Assembly: GCA_019116185.1 (NCBI GenBank)
Contig: DXCD01000187.1
Location: forward strand, 1-8,850
Direction: 5' to 3'
Length of the DNA: 8,850 bases
Origin: Candidatus Mediterraneibacter stercorigallinarum
GTDB taxonomy: Bacteria > Bacillota > Clostridia > Lachnospirales > Lachnospiraceae
Position numbers and translations under genes: made by a program. Below are positions 1 to 6,671 of this stretch, in pieces; positions within the stretch are counted from its first letter, which is position 1; every line of letters begins with the position of its first letter. The notes under the pieces were generated by a model. That model ran no database searches and was not told the DNA's origin. It saw nothing but the letters and a program-made list of their open reading frames with translations.

Positions 1-779
1 ATATTCCAGGCATGAGCTCCCTGGCCCTCGACACTTCCCACCACGTAGACAGCTTCAATCCCTAGCTTTCCCAACAGGTACTGGGCAGCTCTGGAATACC
101 CGGCGCAGACAGAACTTTTTCCCACAAGGGCACTGTAAATATTCTGATTGTCCGGGGCATTCTCATCATAGTCCACGGTATTCACAATATATTCAAACAC
201 ATATTTGATCCGCTCATACTCTGAAGCCCCGGCATCTGTTCCACTGATACATGCTTCTGCTGCCGCGTCGATCTCAGCCTGCCTCTGCTCCCGGACCTGG
301 GCAGTACATGTGTAACCGGGATAAAATTCCGTATAACTGTCGTAGACCGTCATCCTGGAACTGCCGTCACACCAGAACAGTTCCGGACGGTCGTACAAGA
401 GATACTCATACACCCTTGCCGGCTGGTCGTCTCTTCCTGCATGGAGCAGAATACATTCCTGCATCCCCTGCACTCCCTGAAGCAGTTCTCTGTATACGGT
501 CTGATCCGCTTCGCTGAGCTGCTGGTAGTAGAAGTCCCCTTCCACCTCCTCCACAGTAACTGTAAGCTCCGGGAAATCAGCTCCCTGTTCTGCCACAGCA
601 TTCACCGCCTCTTCCGCCGCCCTGCCCATCACATTTTTCAGCATGCCGCCGAATTCATTATAAGCCCACGGCACTGCATATGCCGCAAAAGCGCCTATTC
701 CCGCCAAAACTGCCAGAGCGCACAGACAGCCGGCAGTCCTGGCGTGTTTCTTTCTTCTTCTCCTTCTTCTGTCAGCCAT
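1..779 (-). CDS. Membrane-anchored transglutaminase-like protein (5' part; runs off the left edge)
   Basis: The reading frame is open from an ATG at 779 to the window edge, giving 259 complete codons. The N-terminus is very basic (six Arg, then two Lys, residues 4-11). A hydrophobic segment at about 15-36 follows, so the protein is probably anchored with its bulk outside the cell. Residues 40-185 match no family I recognise. From about 187 the sequence is typical of a transglutaminase-core (papain-like) fold: Cys in VCAGYS (C225) and His in HAWN (H256), spaced as nucleophile and second catalytic residue. The third residue (usually Asp) lies beyond the edge. An AGGAG at 784-788, 4 nt before the ATG, supports the start. 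It lies 80 nt downstream of the sleC-like gene with no terminator between, so co-transcription is plausible. Bacterial members of this superfamily may be proteases or cross-linking enzymes; substrate and role are unknown here. Confidence 0.85.
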   Translation of the reverse strand, partial: MADRRRRRRKKHARTAGCLCALAVLAGIGAFAAYAVPWAYNEFGGMLKNVMGRAAEEAVNAVAEQGADFPELTVTVEEVEGDFYYQQLSEADQTVYRELLQGVQGMQECILLHAGRDDQPARVYEYLLYDRPELFWCDGSSRMTVYDSYTEFYPGYTCTAQVREQRQAEIDAAAEACISGTDAGASEYERIKYVFEYIVNTVDYDENAPDNQNIYSALVGKSSVCAGYSRAAQYLLGKLGIEAVYVVGSVEGQGAHAWN

Positions 780-859
780 ACTTCTCCTCTCTGCCCAGGT
801 CACCCGGAACCTTTCTCTGGCGTCAGCCGTATCGTATCTTTTTATACCGGGACCGAAGA

Positions 860-2122
860 TTACGTCAGCTCCGCGATCCTTGACACCCCTACATAAATCT
901 CTGATATTTTATACCATGTAGAATAATCTACTTTCCCCGTTACAGGCAGGCCGAAAACCGACTGGAACTCTCTCACCGCCTCTGCTGTCGCAGGTCCGTA
1001 AATCCCGTCAGCAGTGATTTTCGGAAGGGCCGGGTATGCTCCGGCGATCACATTAAGCTGTTCCTGCATCTGCCGGACCTTCTCTCCACTGGATCCTTCT
1101 TCCAGAGTATACCCCGGCCAGGACGCAGGTATGCCCGAGATCTCTTCTGCCGAGTTGATATACATGTCATCTCCATAGAAATATCGAAGGATCTCAATAG
1201 GCGAATATCCCTGGTCTCCCAGTTCCTTTGACCCCCACTGCGTCATCCAGTCCGGGCATGTCACCCGTCTGCCGTCGCAATACTGGGTCAGGATCGGCTG
1301 CCTTACATTGGGCCTGGATAAATAATTAGCAAAAAGCTCATCCACAATCACGGATATTGTATCATAAAAGTTCCGCTCCGGGATCCATTTGTGGTCAAAC
1401 GCTGTCGAAGAAGTGATCGTAAAATCGTATCCGCGGTTCCTGTACCACTCAGTGTAGACCCGGTTCAGGGTAAATGACATGATCGCCAGCACATTTGCCC
1501 GGATCGTGTTCGCAGGCCATGTGGCATAGATCTCGCTGGACGCCACATTCTTGATATAATCCTTGTATTTCACATAATAATTCGCGGCCGTCGTATCCCT
1601 GGGGGATCCATCGTGCACCACAATATACTCCGGTACGACAACCCGGCTTAAGACGATCTCCCCGGTTTCATTTACCGGCTTGATCTCATCCTCCGCGATC
1701 TTAGGCGGATACTCCGCATATAAAGTATGGGCAGGGATGACGAATACCTCTTCCTCTTCCCTGCCCACATCGCTTGGCCTCATCCTGACATTCTGGATTG
1801 CCTTTACATTCGCCAGTATCTCCGTGCCCGCGATACTGACAGGCTCGAATCCCGGCGCGCTGACATCCAGCGTGTACTCTGAGTAGGGCTGTCTCTCATT
1901 ATTCGGATCTAAGCTCCATTCTTCCGGAGGAGCGTCCAGTTCCAGCACCTCCGTCTGCCCGGAAGAATCCGTCTCCACTCTCTCCAGTGTTCTCTCCGGG
2001 ACTCCGGTATAAGATATGGATATGCGCGCATCCGCAATAGGCCGTCCGCCTGAAGTGGACGTCACATTAATCTGAAGCTGCCCTTTCTCAGTCGCTTCCT
2101 GCATTGCTCTTATATGTGCCAT
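860..2122 (-). CDS. sleC: SleC-like spore-cortex lytic protein (SpoIID-like domain plus peptidoglycan-binding domain)
   Basis: Predicted 420-residue homologue of SleC, the cortex hydrolase (lytic transglycosylase) that degrades spore cortex peptidoglycan during germination in clostridia such as C. difficile and C. perfringens. Domains in order: a prealbumin or carboxypeptidase-regulatory-like beta domain (about 16-115); a SpoIID-like domain (about 160-322) with KNVASSEIYATWP, where E197 is the likely catalytic Glu, and a terminal MTQWGSKELGDQGY stretch; and a PG_binding_1 domain (about 343-405, DGIYGPATAEAVREFQ). There is no signal peptide, as in known SleC, which is made in the mother cell as a zymogen. 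An ATG 15 nt upstream (2137) lacks a ribosome binding site, whereas AGGAG at 2129-2133 sits 6 nt before the ATG at 2122, so I chose the latter. Known SleC is activated by Csp proteases; none is visible here. Paralogues with a vegetative role cannot be excluded. Confidence 0.85.
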   Translation of the reverse strand: MAHIRAMQEATEKGQLQINVTSTSGGRPIADARISISYTGVPERTLERVETDSSGQTEVLELDAPPEEWSLDPNNERQPYSEYTLDVSAPGFEPVSIAGTEILANVKAIQNVRMRPSDVGREEEEVFVIPAHTLYAEYPPKIAEDEIKPVNETGEIVLSRVVVPEYIVVHDGSPRDTTAANYYVKYKDYIKNVASSEIYATWPANTIRANVLAIMSFTLNRVYTEWYRNRGYDFTITSSTAFDHKWIPERNFYDTISVIVDELFANYLSRPNVRQPILTQYCDGRRVTCPDWMTQWGSKELGDQGYSPIEILRYFYGDDMYINSAEEISGIPASWPGYTLEEGSSGEKVRQMQEQLNVIAGAYPALPKITADGIYGPATAEAVREFQSVFGLPVTGKVDYSTWYKISEIYVGVSRIAELT

Positions 2123-2128
2123 TGATGT

Positions 2129-2178
2129 CTCCTGCATCTGATATATAATCTTTTTAATTATATATACAGGCGCAGGAA
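2129..2178 (-). promoter_or_regulatory. Long imperfect hairpin that would sequester the sleC ribosome binding site
   Basis: On the minus strand, TCCTGC (2177-2172) pairs with GCAGGA (2135-2130), extended by a G-U pair 2178/2129. Inside it are G-U 2171/2136, one C-A mismatch, CTG/CAG (2169-2167 with 2140-2138), a bulged T at 2166, and nine A-U pairs (2165-2157 with 2149-2141). The loop is TAAAAAG. The right outer arm contains the whole AGGAG of sleC, so the folded RNA would hide the ribosome binding site. The apical stem is pure A-U, so stability in the cell is uncertain. There is no GC-rich stem followed by a T run, so it does not look like an intrinsic terminator. The pairing is seen directly; regulation is inferred. 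Confidence 0.55.
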
Positions 2179-2188
2179 TTTAGAACAA
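2157..2188 (-). promoter_or_regulatory. Weak candidate promoter for sleC inside the inverted repeat
   Basis: A perfect TATAAT lies at 2162-2157 on the minus strand, within the left arm of the hairpin. The best upstream -35-like element is TTGTTC (2188-2183) at the end of rseP, but that spacing is 20 nt, longer than the usual 17. Alternatively TGTATA (2168-2163), 17 nt before TATATCA (2145-2139), vaguely resembles a sporulation (sigma-G type) promoter. AT-rich DNA throws up such matches by chance, so I cannot assign a sigma factor. A start about 7 nt after TATAAT would fall in the loop and give RNA lacking the left arm. Confidence 0.25.
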
Positions 2189-3211
2189 TTTCATAATATC
2201 ATTATACATCACGATCACCATAAGGATCATCAGCGCCGCAAATCCTGCAAAATGCACCATGCCTTCCTTCTCCGGCGGCACTCTCTTCTTCCGGACCGCT
2301 TCGATGATCAGGAACACAAGCCTTCCCCCATCCAGCGCCGGAAGCGGAAGAAGGTTGATGATCCCAAGGTTTGCAGTCAGCAGCGTGCCGAAATTCAGCA
2401 TGTTCAGAAAAACCGCCCATATGCCTGCAGGAGCGGCTGATTCATATACATCGCTCACCACATTGACGATCCCGACCGGACCGGAAAGATCCTGAAGTCC
2501 CGCCTGGCCTGTCACAAGCATCCTCAGACTGTCCACGGTATAATGGATCCAGTATTTCACCTTATAAAGACCGTACTGCATGGAACCGAATATTCCCGGT
2601 TTCTCGATCTCGCCGCTTACCACGCCAAGGAGCGGAGTCTCACTGCCTTCCAGTACCCTTGGCTCCACTTCTGCCGTATACTCCTGCCCGTCACGCTCAT
2701 ACACTACTTCAAAAGGAGTTTCATCCGCGTGAGTCAGCGTGTACAGATTCAGGTCATCCCAGATATGGACATTCCGGCCGTTAACCTCTTTGATCACATC
2801 TCCTGCCTGCATTCCCTGTTCTTCCGCGGAAGATCCTTCCATAACTTCCGCGATCACCGGCGGCCGGTAGCCTGTGGCTCCGATAAGGATCATGCAGAAA
2901 ATCCACGCAAGGATCAGATTAAATACCGGTCCTCCCGCGATAACCGACATACGCGCCCACACGGACTTACTGTTGAAGCTGCCCGGAGACATATCGTCTG
3001 CGTCGTCCTCTCCCATCATGCACGCTCCGCCAAAAGGAAGCAGTTTGATGCAGAAGAAGGTCTCCCCGATCTGCTTCCCGATCAGGGTCGGACCCAGCCC
3101 GAGAGAGAATTCATCCACCCGAATGCCATTCTTCTTTGCCAGGAGAAAATGTCCCAGCTCATGAAATATAATAATAAAACTGAATAGTAGGATCGCTATG
3201 ATTATGCCCAT
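2180..3211 (-). CDS. rseP: RseP/RasP-type site-2 intramembrane zinc metalloprotease
   Basis: 343-residue M50-family protease that cuts membrane-embedded substrates such as anti-sigma factors and signal-peptide remnants. The zinc site HELGH is at 17-21 (H17, E18, H21) within the first membrane segment (about 2-24). The second zinc-ligand motif is in NLLPLPALDGG at 286-296 (D294), inside a late membrane segment. Between them are the FGG motif (60-62), a second membrane segment (about 96-114), one PDZ domain (about 117-187, with GMQAGDVIKEVNG) and the SGPVGI motif (243-248). A last membrane segment lies at about 320-336. The length fits clostridial homologues with a single PDZ domain. The start lies only 3 nt after the dxr stop with AGGTGG at a 6-nt spacing, so it is almost certainly co-transcribed with dxr. 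Substrates cannot be told from sequence, and no anti-sigma gene is visible in the window. Confidence 0.95.
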   Translation of the reverse strand: MGIIIAILLFSFIIIFHELGHFLLAKKNGIRVDEFSLGLGPTLIGKQIGETFFCIKLLPFGGACMMGEDDADDMSPGSFNSKSVWARMSVIAGGPVFNLILAWIFCMILIGATGYRPPVIAEVMEGSSAEEQGMQAGDVIKEVNGRNVHIWDDLNLYTLTHADETPFEVVYERDGQEYTAEVEPRVLEGSETPLLGVVSGEIEKPGIFGSMQYGLYKVKYWIHYTVDSLRMLVTGQAGLQDLSGPVGIVNVVSDVYESAAPAGIWAVFLNMLNFGTLLTANLGIINLLPLPALDGGRLVFLIIEAVRKKRVPPEKEGMVHFAGFAALMILMVIVMYNDIMKLF

Positions 3212-3214
3212 GTA

Positions 3215-4357
3215 TTACCACCTGTTTTTAATAAATTCATATGTTTCCCGCTCTGTCTTTAGTATTGTTTCCACATCCGGAGCTTCTATATTCTTGTGCG
3301 CTTCCATACAGGCCTGTATGATCTCCGGGATCTGGAGATAGCGGATCTTCCGGTCAAGGAACAAGGCGACCGCGCGCTCATTCGCAGCATTGAACACGGT
3401 CGGAAGGGTTCCCCCTTCTCTTCCCGCATGGTATGCCAGCTTCAGACCGTAGAACGTCTCCATGTCAGGCTGTTCAAAGGTGATCTGGGACAGTGTCCCG
3501 AAATCCAGCCTGTCGCCCGGGAGGTATCTGCGTTCCGGATAATAGAGGGCGTACTGGATCGGCAGCTTCATATCCGGCGTGCCGAGCTGGGCGATCACTG
3601 CCCCGTCCTCATACTCCACCATGGAATGGATGATGCTCTGAGGCTGTACAACCACCTGGATCTGATCCACACTGACACCGAAGAGCCATTTCGCCTCGAT
3701 CACCTCAAGCCCTTTGTTGACCATGGTGGACGAGTCAATGGTGATCTTCCTCCCCATCTCCCAGTTGGGGTGCTTCAGCGCGTCCTCCACTTGGATATTG
3801 GCAAGCTCTTCTCTCTTCCGTCCCCGGAAAGGACCGCCGGAAGCGGTCAGCAGTATCTTGTGAAGAGCCTTTTCCTGTCCGCCCTGCAGTGACTGGAAGA
3901 TCGCGCTGTGCTCACTGTCTACAGGCAGGATGGACACATGGTTCTCCTTTGCCAGGGGCATGATGATATGCCCGGCTGTGACCAATGTCTCTTTATTGGC
4001 AAGCGCGATATCCTTCCCCGCCTTTATTGCTTCGATGGTAGGAAGGATTCCGATCATCCCCACAATGGCTGTCACCAGGATCTCAGCACCAGGATCCGCC
4101 GCCACGGCGAGCAGTCCGTCCATGCCTGAGAGAACCTGCACATCCATATCCCTGATCCGGCTTTTTAGCTCTGCTGCCCGTTCTTCATCCCATACGGCTG
4201 CCAGACCGGGGCGGAATTCCCGGATCTGTTCTTCCAACAGGGTGATATTGCTCCCCGCGGCGAGGGCTGTCACTTCTATATCTTTGTTTGTCCTTACGAT
4301 CTCAAGGGTCTGTGTCCCGATGGAACCTGTTGACCCGAGAACAGCTATTTTCTTCAT
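3215..4357 (-). CDS. dxr: 1-deoxy-D-xylulose 5-phosphate reductoisomerase (Dxr/IspC)
   Basis: 380-residue cytosolic enzyme that converts 1-deoxy-D-xylulose 5-phosphate to 2-C-methyl-D-erythritol 4-phosphate with NADPH, the committed step of the MEP isoprenoid pathway and the target of fosmidomycin. The NADPH-binding GSTGSIG is at 8-14 and ANKETLV at 120-126. The metal ligands are D147 and E149 in PVDSEHSAIFQ, and E218 in MVNKGLE (212-218). The substrate-binding ASGGPF is at 172-177 and NAANE at 323-327. Length is normal for the family and no key residue is missing. The ribosome binding site is poor: the best is GAGG at 4369-4372, 11 nt before the ATG, in a 76-nt gap after cdsA. Its product pathway feeds UppS two genes upstream. 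Confidence 0.97.
   Translation of the reverse strand: MKKIAVLGSTGSIGTQTLEIVRTNKDIEVTALAAGSNITLLEEQIREFRPGLAAVWDEERAAELKSRIRDMDVQVLSGMDGLLAVAADPGAEILVTAIVGMIGILPTIEAIKAGKDIALANKETLVTAGHIIMPLAKENHVSILPVDSEHSAIFQSLQGGQEKALHKILLTASGGPFRGRKREELANIQVEDALKHPNWEMGRKITIDSSTMVNKGLEVIEAKWLFGVSVDQIQVVVQPQSIIHSMVEYEDGAVIAQLGTPDMKLPIQYALYYPERRYLPGDRLDFGTLSQITFEQPDMETFYGLKLAYHAGREGGTLPTVFNAANERAVALFLDRKIRYLQIPEIIQACMEAHKNIEAPDVETILKTERETYEFIKNRW
3218..3223 (-). promoter_or_regulatory. Ribosome binding site of rseP inside the end of dxr
   Basis: AGGTGG on the minus strand overlaps the last codons of dxr and ends just before its TAA; the rseP ATG follows 6 nt later. Ribosomes finishing dxr would stop on top of this site, which suggests translational coupling (inference). 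Confidence 0.7.
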
Positions 4358-4381
4358 CAGTTTTTCTACCTCATTTCACTT

Positions 4382-4414
4382 GGCATGTCTCTTCAAGCAC
4401 TGTAACCGCATGCC
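4382..4414 (-). repeat. Short inverted repeat in the cdsA-dxr spacer
   Basis: GGCATG at 4382-4387 is complementary to CATGCC at 4409-4414, with a 21-nt loop, in the 76-nt gap between cdsA and dxr. There is no T run, so it is not an intrinsic terminator. It may be chance; the only other notable thing in this gap is the weak, distant ribosome binding site of dxr. Confidence 0.2.
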
Positions 4415-4433
4415 TTCTGCCGGTTCCCGCCGC

Positions 4434-5246
4434 TTACAGCAGAACCGCAAGATAATATATGATGGGCGCGGTAAAGATGACACTGTCAAACCGGTCCAGT
4501 ATCCCTCCGTGCCCCGGAATCAGCTTTCCATAATCCTTGATATTGTGGTAACGCTTGATGGCAGACGCCGCCAGATCCCCGATCTGCGAGATTGCCCCGC
4601 CTGCTGCTCCGATGACCGCATATTGTACCAAATCCGCTCCTGCCGAACCCCAGTGGTTGATCGCAAGCGCATAGAGCACGCCGATAAGCGCTGCCCCGAC
4701 AACGCCGCCGATGCCGCCCTCCACCGATTTCTTAGGACTTAAAACAGGGGCCATCTTGTGTTTCCCGATCAGCATTCCCACGCAATATGCGCATGTGTCG
4801 CATCCCCACGCGCAGATGAACACCAGCCACACCGTGAACACGCCCCCTTCGAGAAGCCGCGTCTGATAGATATATGACAGCATCACCGCCACATAGAACA
4901 CACCGAAAAATGCGGCAAAAATCTGCTGTGTATTGTATTTCGGGTAAGCGAACACCAGCACCGCCATCTGGCAGATCAGATATGCCATAAAAAGAAGCAT
5001 GAACCAGGTCAGCTTCTCTCCGGGAAGCTGAGGCTCAAAATATAGCAGCCCATAATACAGCACCGCAAAGATGTACCCCACGATTCCCGGGGGCTTCTTC
5101 TCGATCCCAAATACTTTATACAGCTCAGACATCCCGATCAGGCTGATCAGGAGAAGGACTCCGAACAGGAGCGGACCTCCCGTGATCACTGTAACAAGAG
5201 CAATAACCACTAACAGTATCCCACTTAACAGCCGCGTCTTAAACAT
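4434..5246 (-). CDS. cdsA: Phosphatidate cytidylyltransferase (CDP-diacylglycerol synthase)
   Basis: 270-residue polytopic membrane enzyme that makes CDP-diacylglycerol from phosphatidate and CTP, the branch point for bacterial phospholipids. The family signature spans 228-254: SAIKRYHNIKDYGKLIPGHG followed by GILDRFD, including the conserved Lys, Asp and Gly-rich residues. SPKKSVEGG (170-178), also typical of the family, lies before it. Several hydrophobic stretches follow one another (for example about 9-38, 54-70, 81-100, 111-125, 138-160, 179-196, 256-270). Length is normal. The start is 2 nt after the uppS stop with a perfect GAGGAGG just upstream, so the two genes are almost certainly translated from one mRNA. 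Confidence 0.96.
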   Translation of the reverse strand: MFKTRLLSGILLVVIALVTVITGGPLLFGVLLLISLIGMSELYKVFGIEKKPPGIVGYIFAVLYYGLLYFEPQLPGEKLTWFMLLFMAYLICQMAVLVFAYPKYNTQQIFAAFFGVFYVAVMLSYIYQTRLLEGGVFTVWLVFICAWGCDTCAYCVGMLIGKHKMAPVLSPKKSVEGGIGGVVGAALIGVLYALAINHWGSAGADLVQYAVIGAAGGAISQIGDLAASAIKRYHNIKDYGKLIPGHGGILDRFDSVIFTAPIIYYLAVLL

Positions 5247-5248
5247 GT

Positions 5249-5956
5249 TTACGCCTCCTCTACACCACCGAATCTTCGGTGCCTGTGATTAAATTCCTCA
5301 ATCGCCTTCACCAGCTCTTCTTTCGTAAAGTCAGGCCAGGGCACATCCGTAAAATAGAACTCTGAATAAGCAAGCTGCCAGAGCAGATAATTGGACAGCC
5401 GCTGCTCCCCGCTGGTACGGATCATCAGGTCCGGGTCCGGGATGCCGTGGGTATCCAGATAAGACTCAAATACCGACTCGTCGATCTGCGCGGGATCTAA
5501 TTTCCCGTCCGCGCAGTCCTGCGCCATTTTCCTTGCAGCTCGGGTCATTTCATCCCTGCTGCCGTAGTTGAGGGCAATAGTAAAATTCAAGCCTCCGTTA
5601 TTTACAGTAGCCGTCTCCAGCTCCCGTATCCTCTTCTTAATGTCATCGTCCAGAGGATCGATATCCCCGATCACTCGGATCTTCATATCGTTTTTCGCCG
5701 CTGTCTTGAGACAGGTCTTCATATAATTACGCAGCAGCGTCATAAGCGCCGCCACCTCGTTCTCCGGACGGCTCCAGTTCTCCGTGGAAAAAGCATAGAC
5801 AGTCAGATATTTAATCCCCATCCGCCATGCCTCCTCGCAGATCCTCTCCACGTTCTTGCTTCCCTGGGCGTGGCCGTAATTCCGCGGCATTCCCTTTGCC
5901 TTTGCCCATCTGCCATTCCCGTCTAATATGATCGCAATATGCTGAGGTACTTTCAT
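5249..5956 (-). CDS. uppS: Undecaprenyl diphosphate synthase (cis-prenyltransferase)
   Basis: 235-residue enzyme that condenses eight isopentenyl diphosphates onto farnesyl diphosphate to give the C55 carrier lipid used for peptidoglycan and other wall polymers. The N-terminus HIAIILDGNGRWA (6-18) contains the catalytic Asp D12. YAFSTENWSRP (54-64) and IRTSGEQRLSNYLLWQLAYS (179-198) are the other conserved blocks, and the protein ends with the usual His/Arg-rich RHRRFGG. I chose the ATG at 5956 because it gives the usual family N-terminus and has GAGAGG at 5966-5971. A longer frame starting with TTG at 6034 would add 26 atypical residues and begin in the T-tail of a terminator, so I reject it. 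The terminator implies that uppS needs its own promoter or read-through. Confidence 0.96.
   Translation of the reverse strand: MKVPQHIAIILDGNGRWAKAKGMPRNYGHAQGSKNVERICEEAWRMGIKYLTVYAFSTENWSRPENEVAALMTLLRNYMKTCLKTAAKNDMKIRVIGDIDPLDDDIKKRIRELETATVNNGGLNFTIALNYGSRDEMTRAARKMAQDCADGKLDPAQIDESVFESYLDTHGIPDPDLMIRTSGEQRLSNYLLWQLAYSEFYFTDVPWPDFTKEELVKAIEEFNHRHRRFGGVEEA
5254..5260 (-). promoter_or_regulatory. Strong ribosome binding site of cdsA inside the end of uppS
   Basis: GAGGAGG on the minus strand encodes the last Glu codons of uppS and lies 7 nt before the cdsA ATG, with the uppS TAA in between. This near-consensus site fixes the cdsA start and suggests coupled translation. Confidence 0.8.
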
Positions 5957-5965
5957 CTTCTTTTT

Positions 5966-5971
5966 CCTCTC
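5966..5971 (-). promoter_or_regulatory. Ribosome binding site that decides the uppS start
   Basis: GAGAGG on the minus strand lies 9 nt before the ATG at 5956 in a purine-rich leader. The alternative upstream TTG has no comparable site, which supports the 235-residue form of UppS. Confidence 0.6.
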
Positions 5972-6032
5972 AAATTTTTCTTTTAGGTCCTTATAAAATC
6001 CCGCTCTTAACAGGATCCATGCATATTCATGC

Positions 6033-6060
6033 AAAAGGGGGCTTACACCTTAAAGCCCCC
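6033..6060 (-). terminator. Rho-independent terminator after frr
   Basis: On the minus strand, GGGGGCTT (6060-6053) and AAGCCCCC (6044-6037) form a perfect 8-bp GC-rich stem with an 8-nt loop, followed at once by TTTT (6036-6033). It starts 24 nt after the frr stop and lies 76 nt before the uppS start. It should end much of the pyrH-frr transcript. Being a near-palindrome it could also fold on the plus strand, but there the following bases (TTCTCC) make a poor tail. The downstream 76 nt contain TATAAG (5995-5990) but no good -35, so I cannot name the uppS promoter. Confidence 0.85.
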
Positions 6061-6084
6061 TTCTCCCGTCTCTGCCCGATCGGA

Positions 6085-6636
6085 TTATACAGTCATGATC
6101 TCTTTGGATTTTGCCTCTACCATCTTGTCAATCTTCTCAATATATTTGTCTGTGATTTTCTGAAGCTCGTCCTCCAGATCCTTGATCCCGTCTTCTGAGA
6201 TCTCAGTTCCTTTCAGTTTCTTGAACGCGACATTTCCGTCTCTGCGGATATTGCGGACAGCAACCTTCGCTGCCTCTCCCTTTTTCTTCACATCCTTAGC
6301 CAGCTCTTTTCTGCGCTCCTCTGTGAGTTCCGGGAACACGAGTCGGATAGAAGCTCCGTCGTTTGTCGGATTAATACCGATATCGGATGTAAGGATTGCT
6401 TTTTCAATCTGCTTGAGCATGCTCTTCTCCCATGGCTGGATCTGGATCATGCGCGCCTCCGGCACAGATACGTTCGCGACCTGCTGGATCGGGGTAGGCG
6501 CTCCATAGTAATCTACGGTCAGCTTGTCAAGCACATGGGGATTGGCGCGTCCTGCGCGGATCGTTGCCAGTTCTCCGTCAAGGTTGTTGATCGTCTTCGT
6601 CATTTTCACGTCATATGCTGTTACTTTTTCATTCAT
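6085..6636 (-). CDS. frr: Ribosome recycling factor
   Basis: 183-residue cytosolic factor that, with EF-G, splits the post-termination ribosome so that it can start again. It matches the family over its whole length: the N-terminal helix with IRAGRANP (26-33), the DYYGAPTPIQQVANVSVPEA stretch (about 42-61), INPTNDG (88-94), FPELTEERRKEL (100-111) and VRNIRRD (127-133). Size is as usual (about 185). A strong AGGAGGG at 6645-6651, 8 nt before the ATG, fixes the start. It follows pyrH after a 35-nt gap, the usual order in Firmicutes, and is followed by a strong terminator, so pyrH and frr probably share one mRNA. Confidence 0.98.
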   Translation of the reverse strand: MNEKVTAYDVKMTKTINNLDGELATIRAGRANPHVLDKLTVDYYGAPTPIQQVANVSVPEARMIQIQPWEKSMLKQIEKAILTSDIGINPTNDGASIRLVFPELTEERRKELAKDVKKKGEAAKVAVRNIRRDGNVAFKKLKGTEISEDGIKDLEDELQKITDKYIEKIDKMVEAKSKEIMTV

Positions 6637-6671
6637 GATGTAAACCCTCCTGCACTTATTATGGCTTTCTA

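Noticed and set aside
780..859. Possible terminator or promoter between sleC and the transglutaminase-like gene
   Set aside because: There is a TATAAAAAG stretch, but no stem with a T run and no plausible -35; I see only the AGGAG of the downstream gene.
441..896. A 151-codon open frame on the plus strand
   Set aside because: It runs opposite the transglutaminase-like gene and the sleC end; its low-complexity Ser/His-rich translation looks like a shadow.
2123..2137. An earlier sleC start at the ATG at 2137
   Set aside because: The AGGAG lies downstream of that ATG and is correctly placed only for the ATG at 2122.
2543..3187. A 214-codon open frame on the plus strand
   Set aside because: It is the antisense shadow of rseP, with no family-like motifs and no supporting context.
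3930..4742. A 270-codon open frame on the plus strand
   Set aside because: It lies antisense to dxr and cdsA, both of which have full family motifs; its translation shows no recognisable domain and it spans the gap between them by chance.
5957..6034. An N-terminal extension of UppS starting with TTG at 6034
   Set aside because: It would start in the T-tail of a terminator, lacks a ribosome binding site and adds 26 residues not typical of the family.
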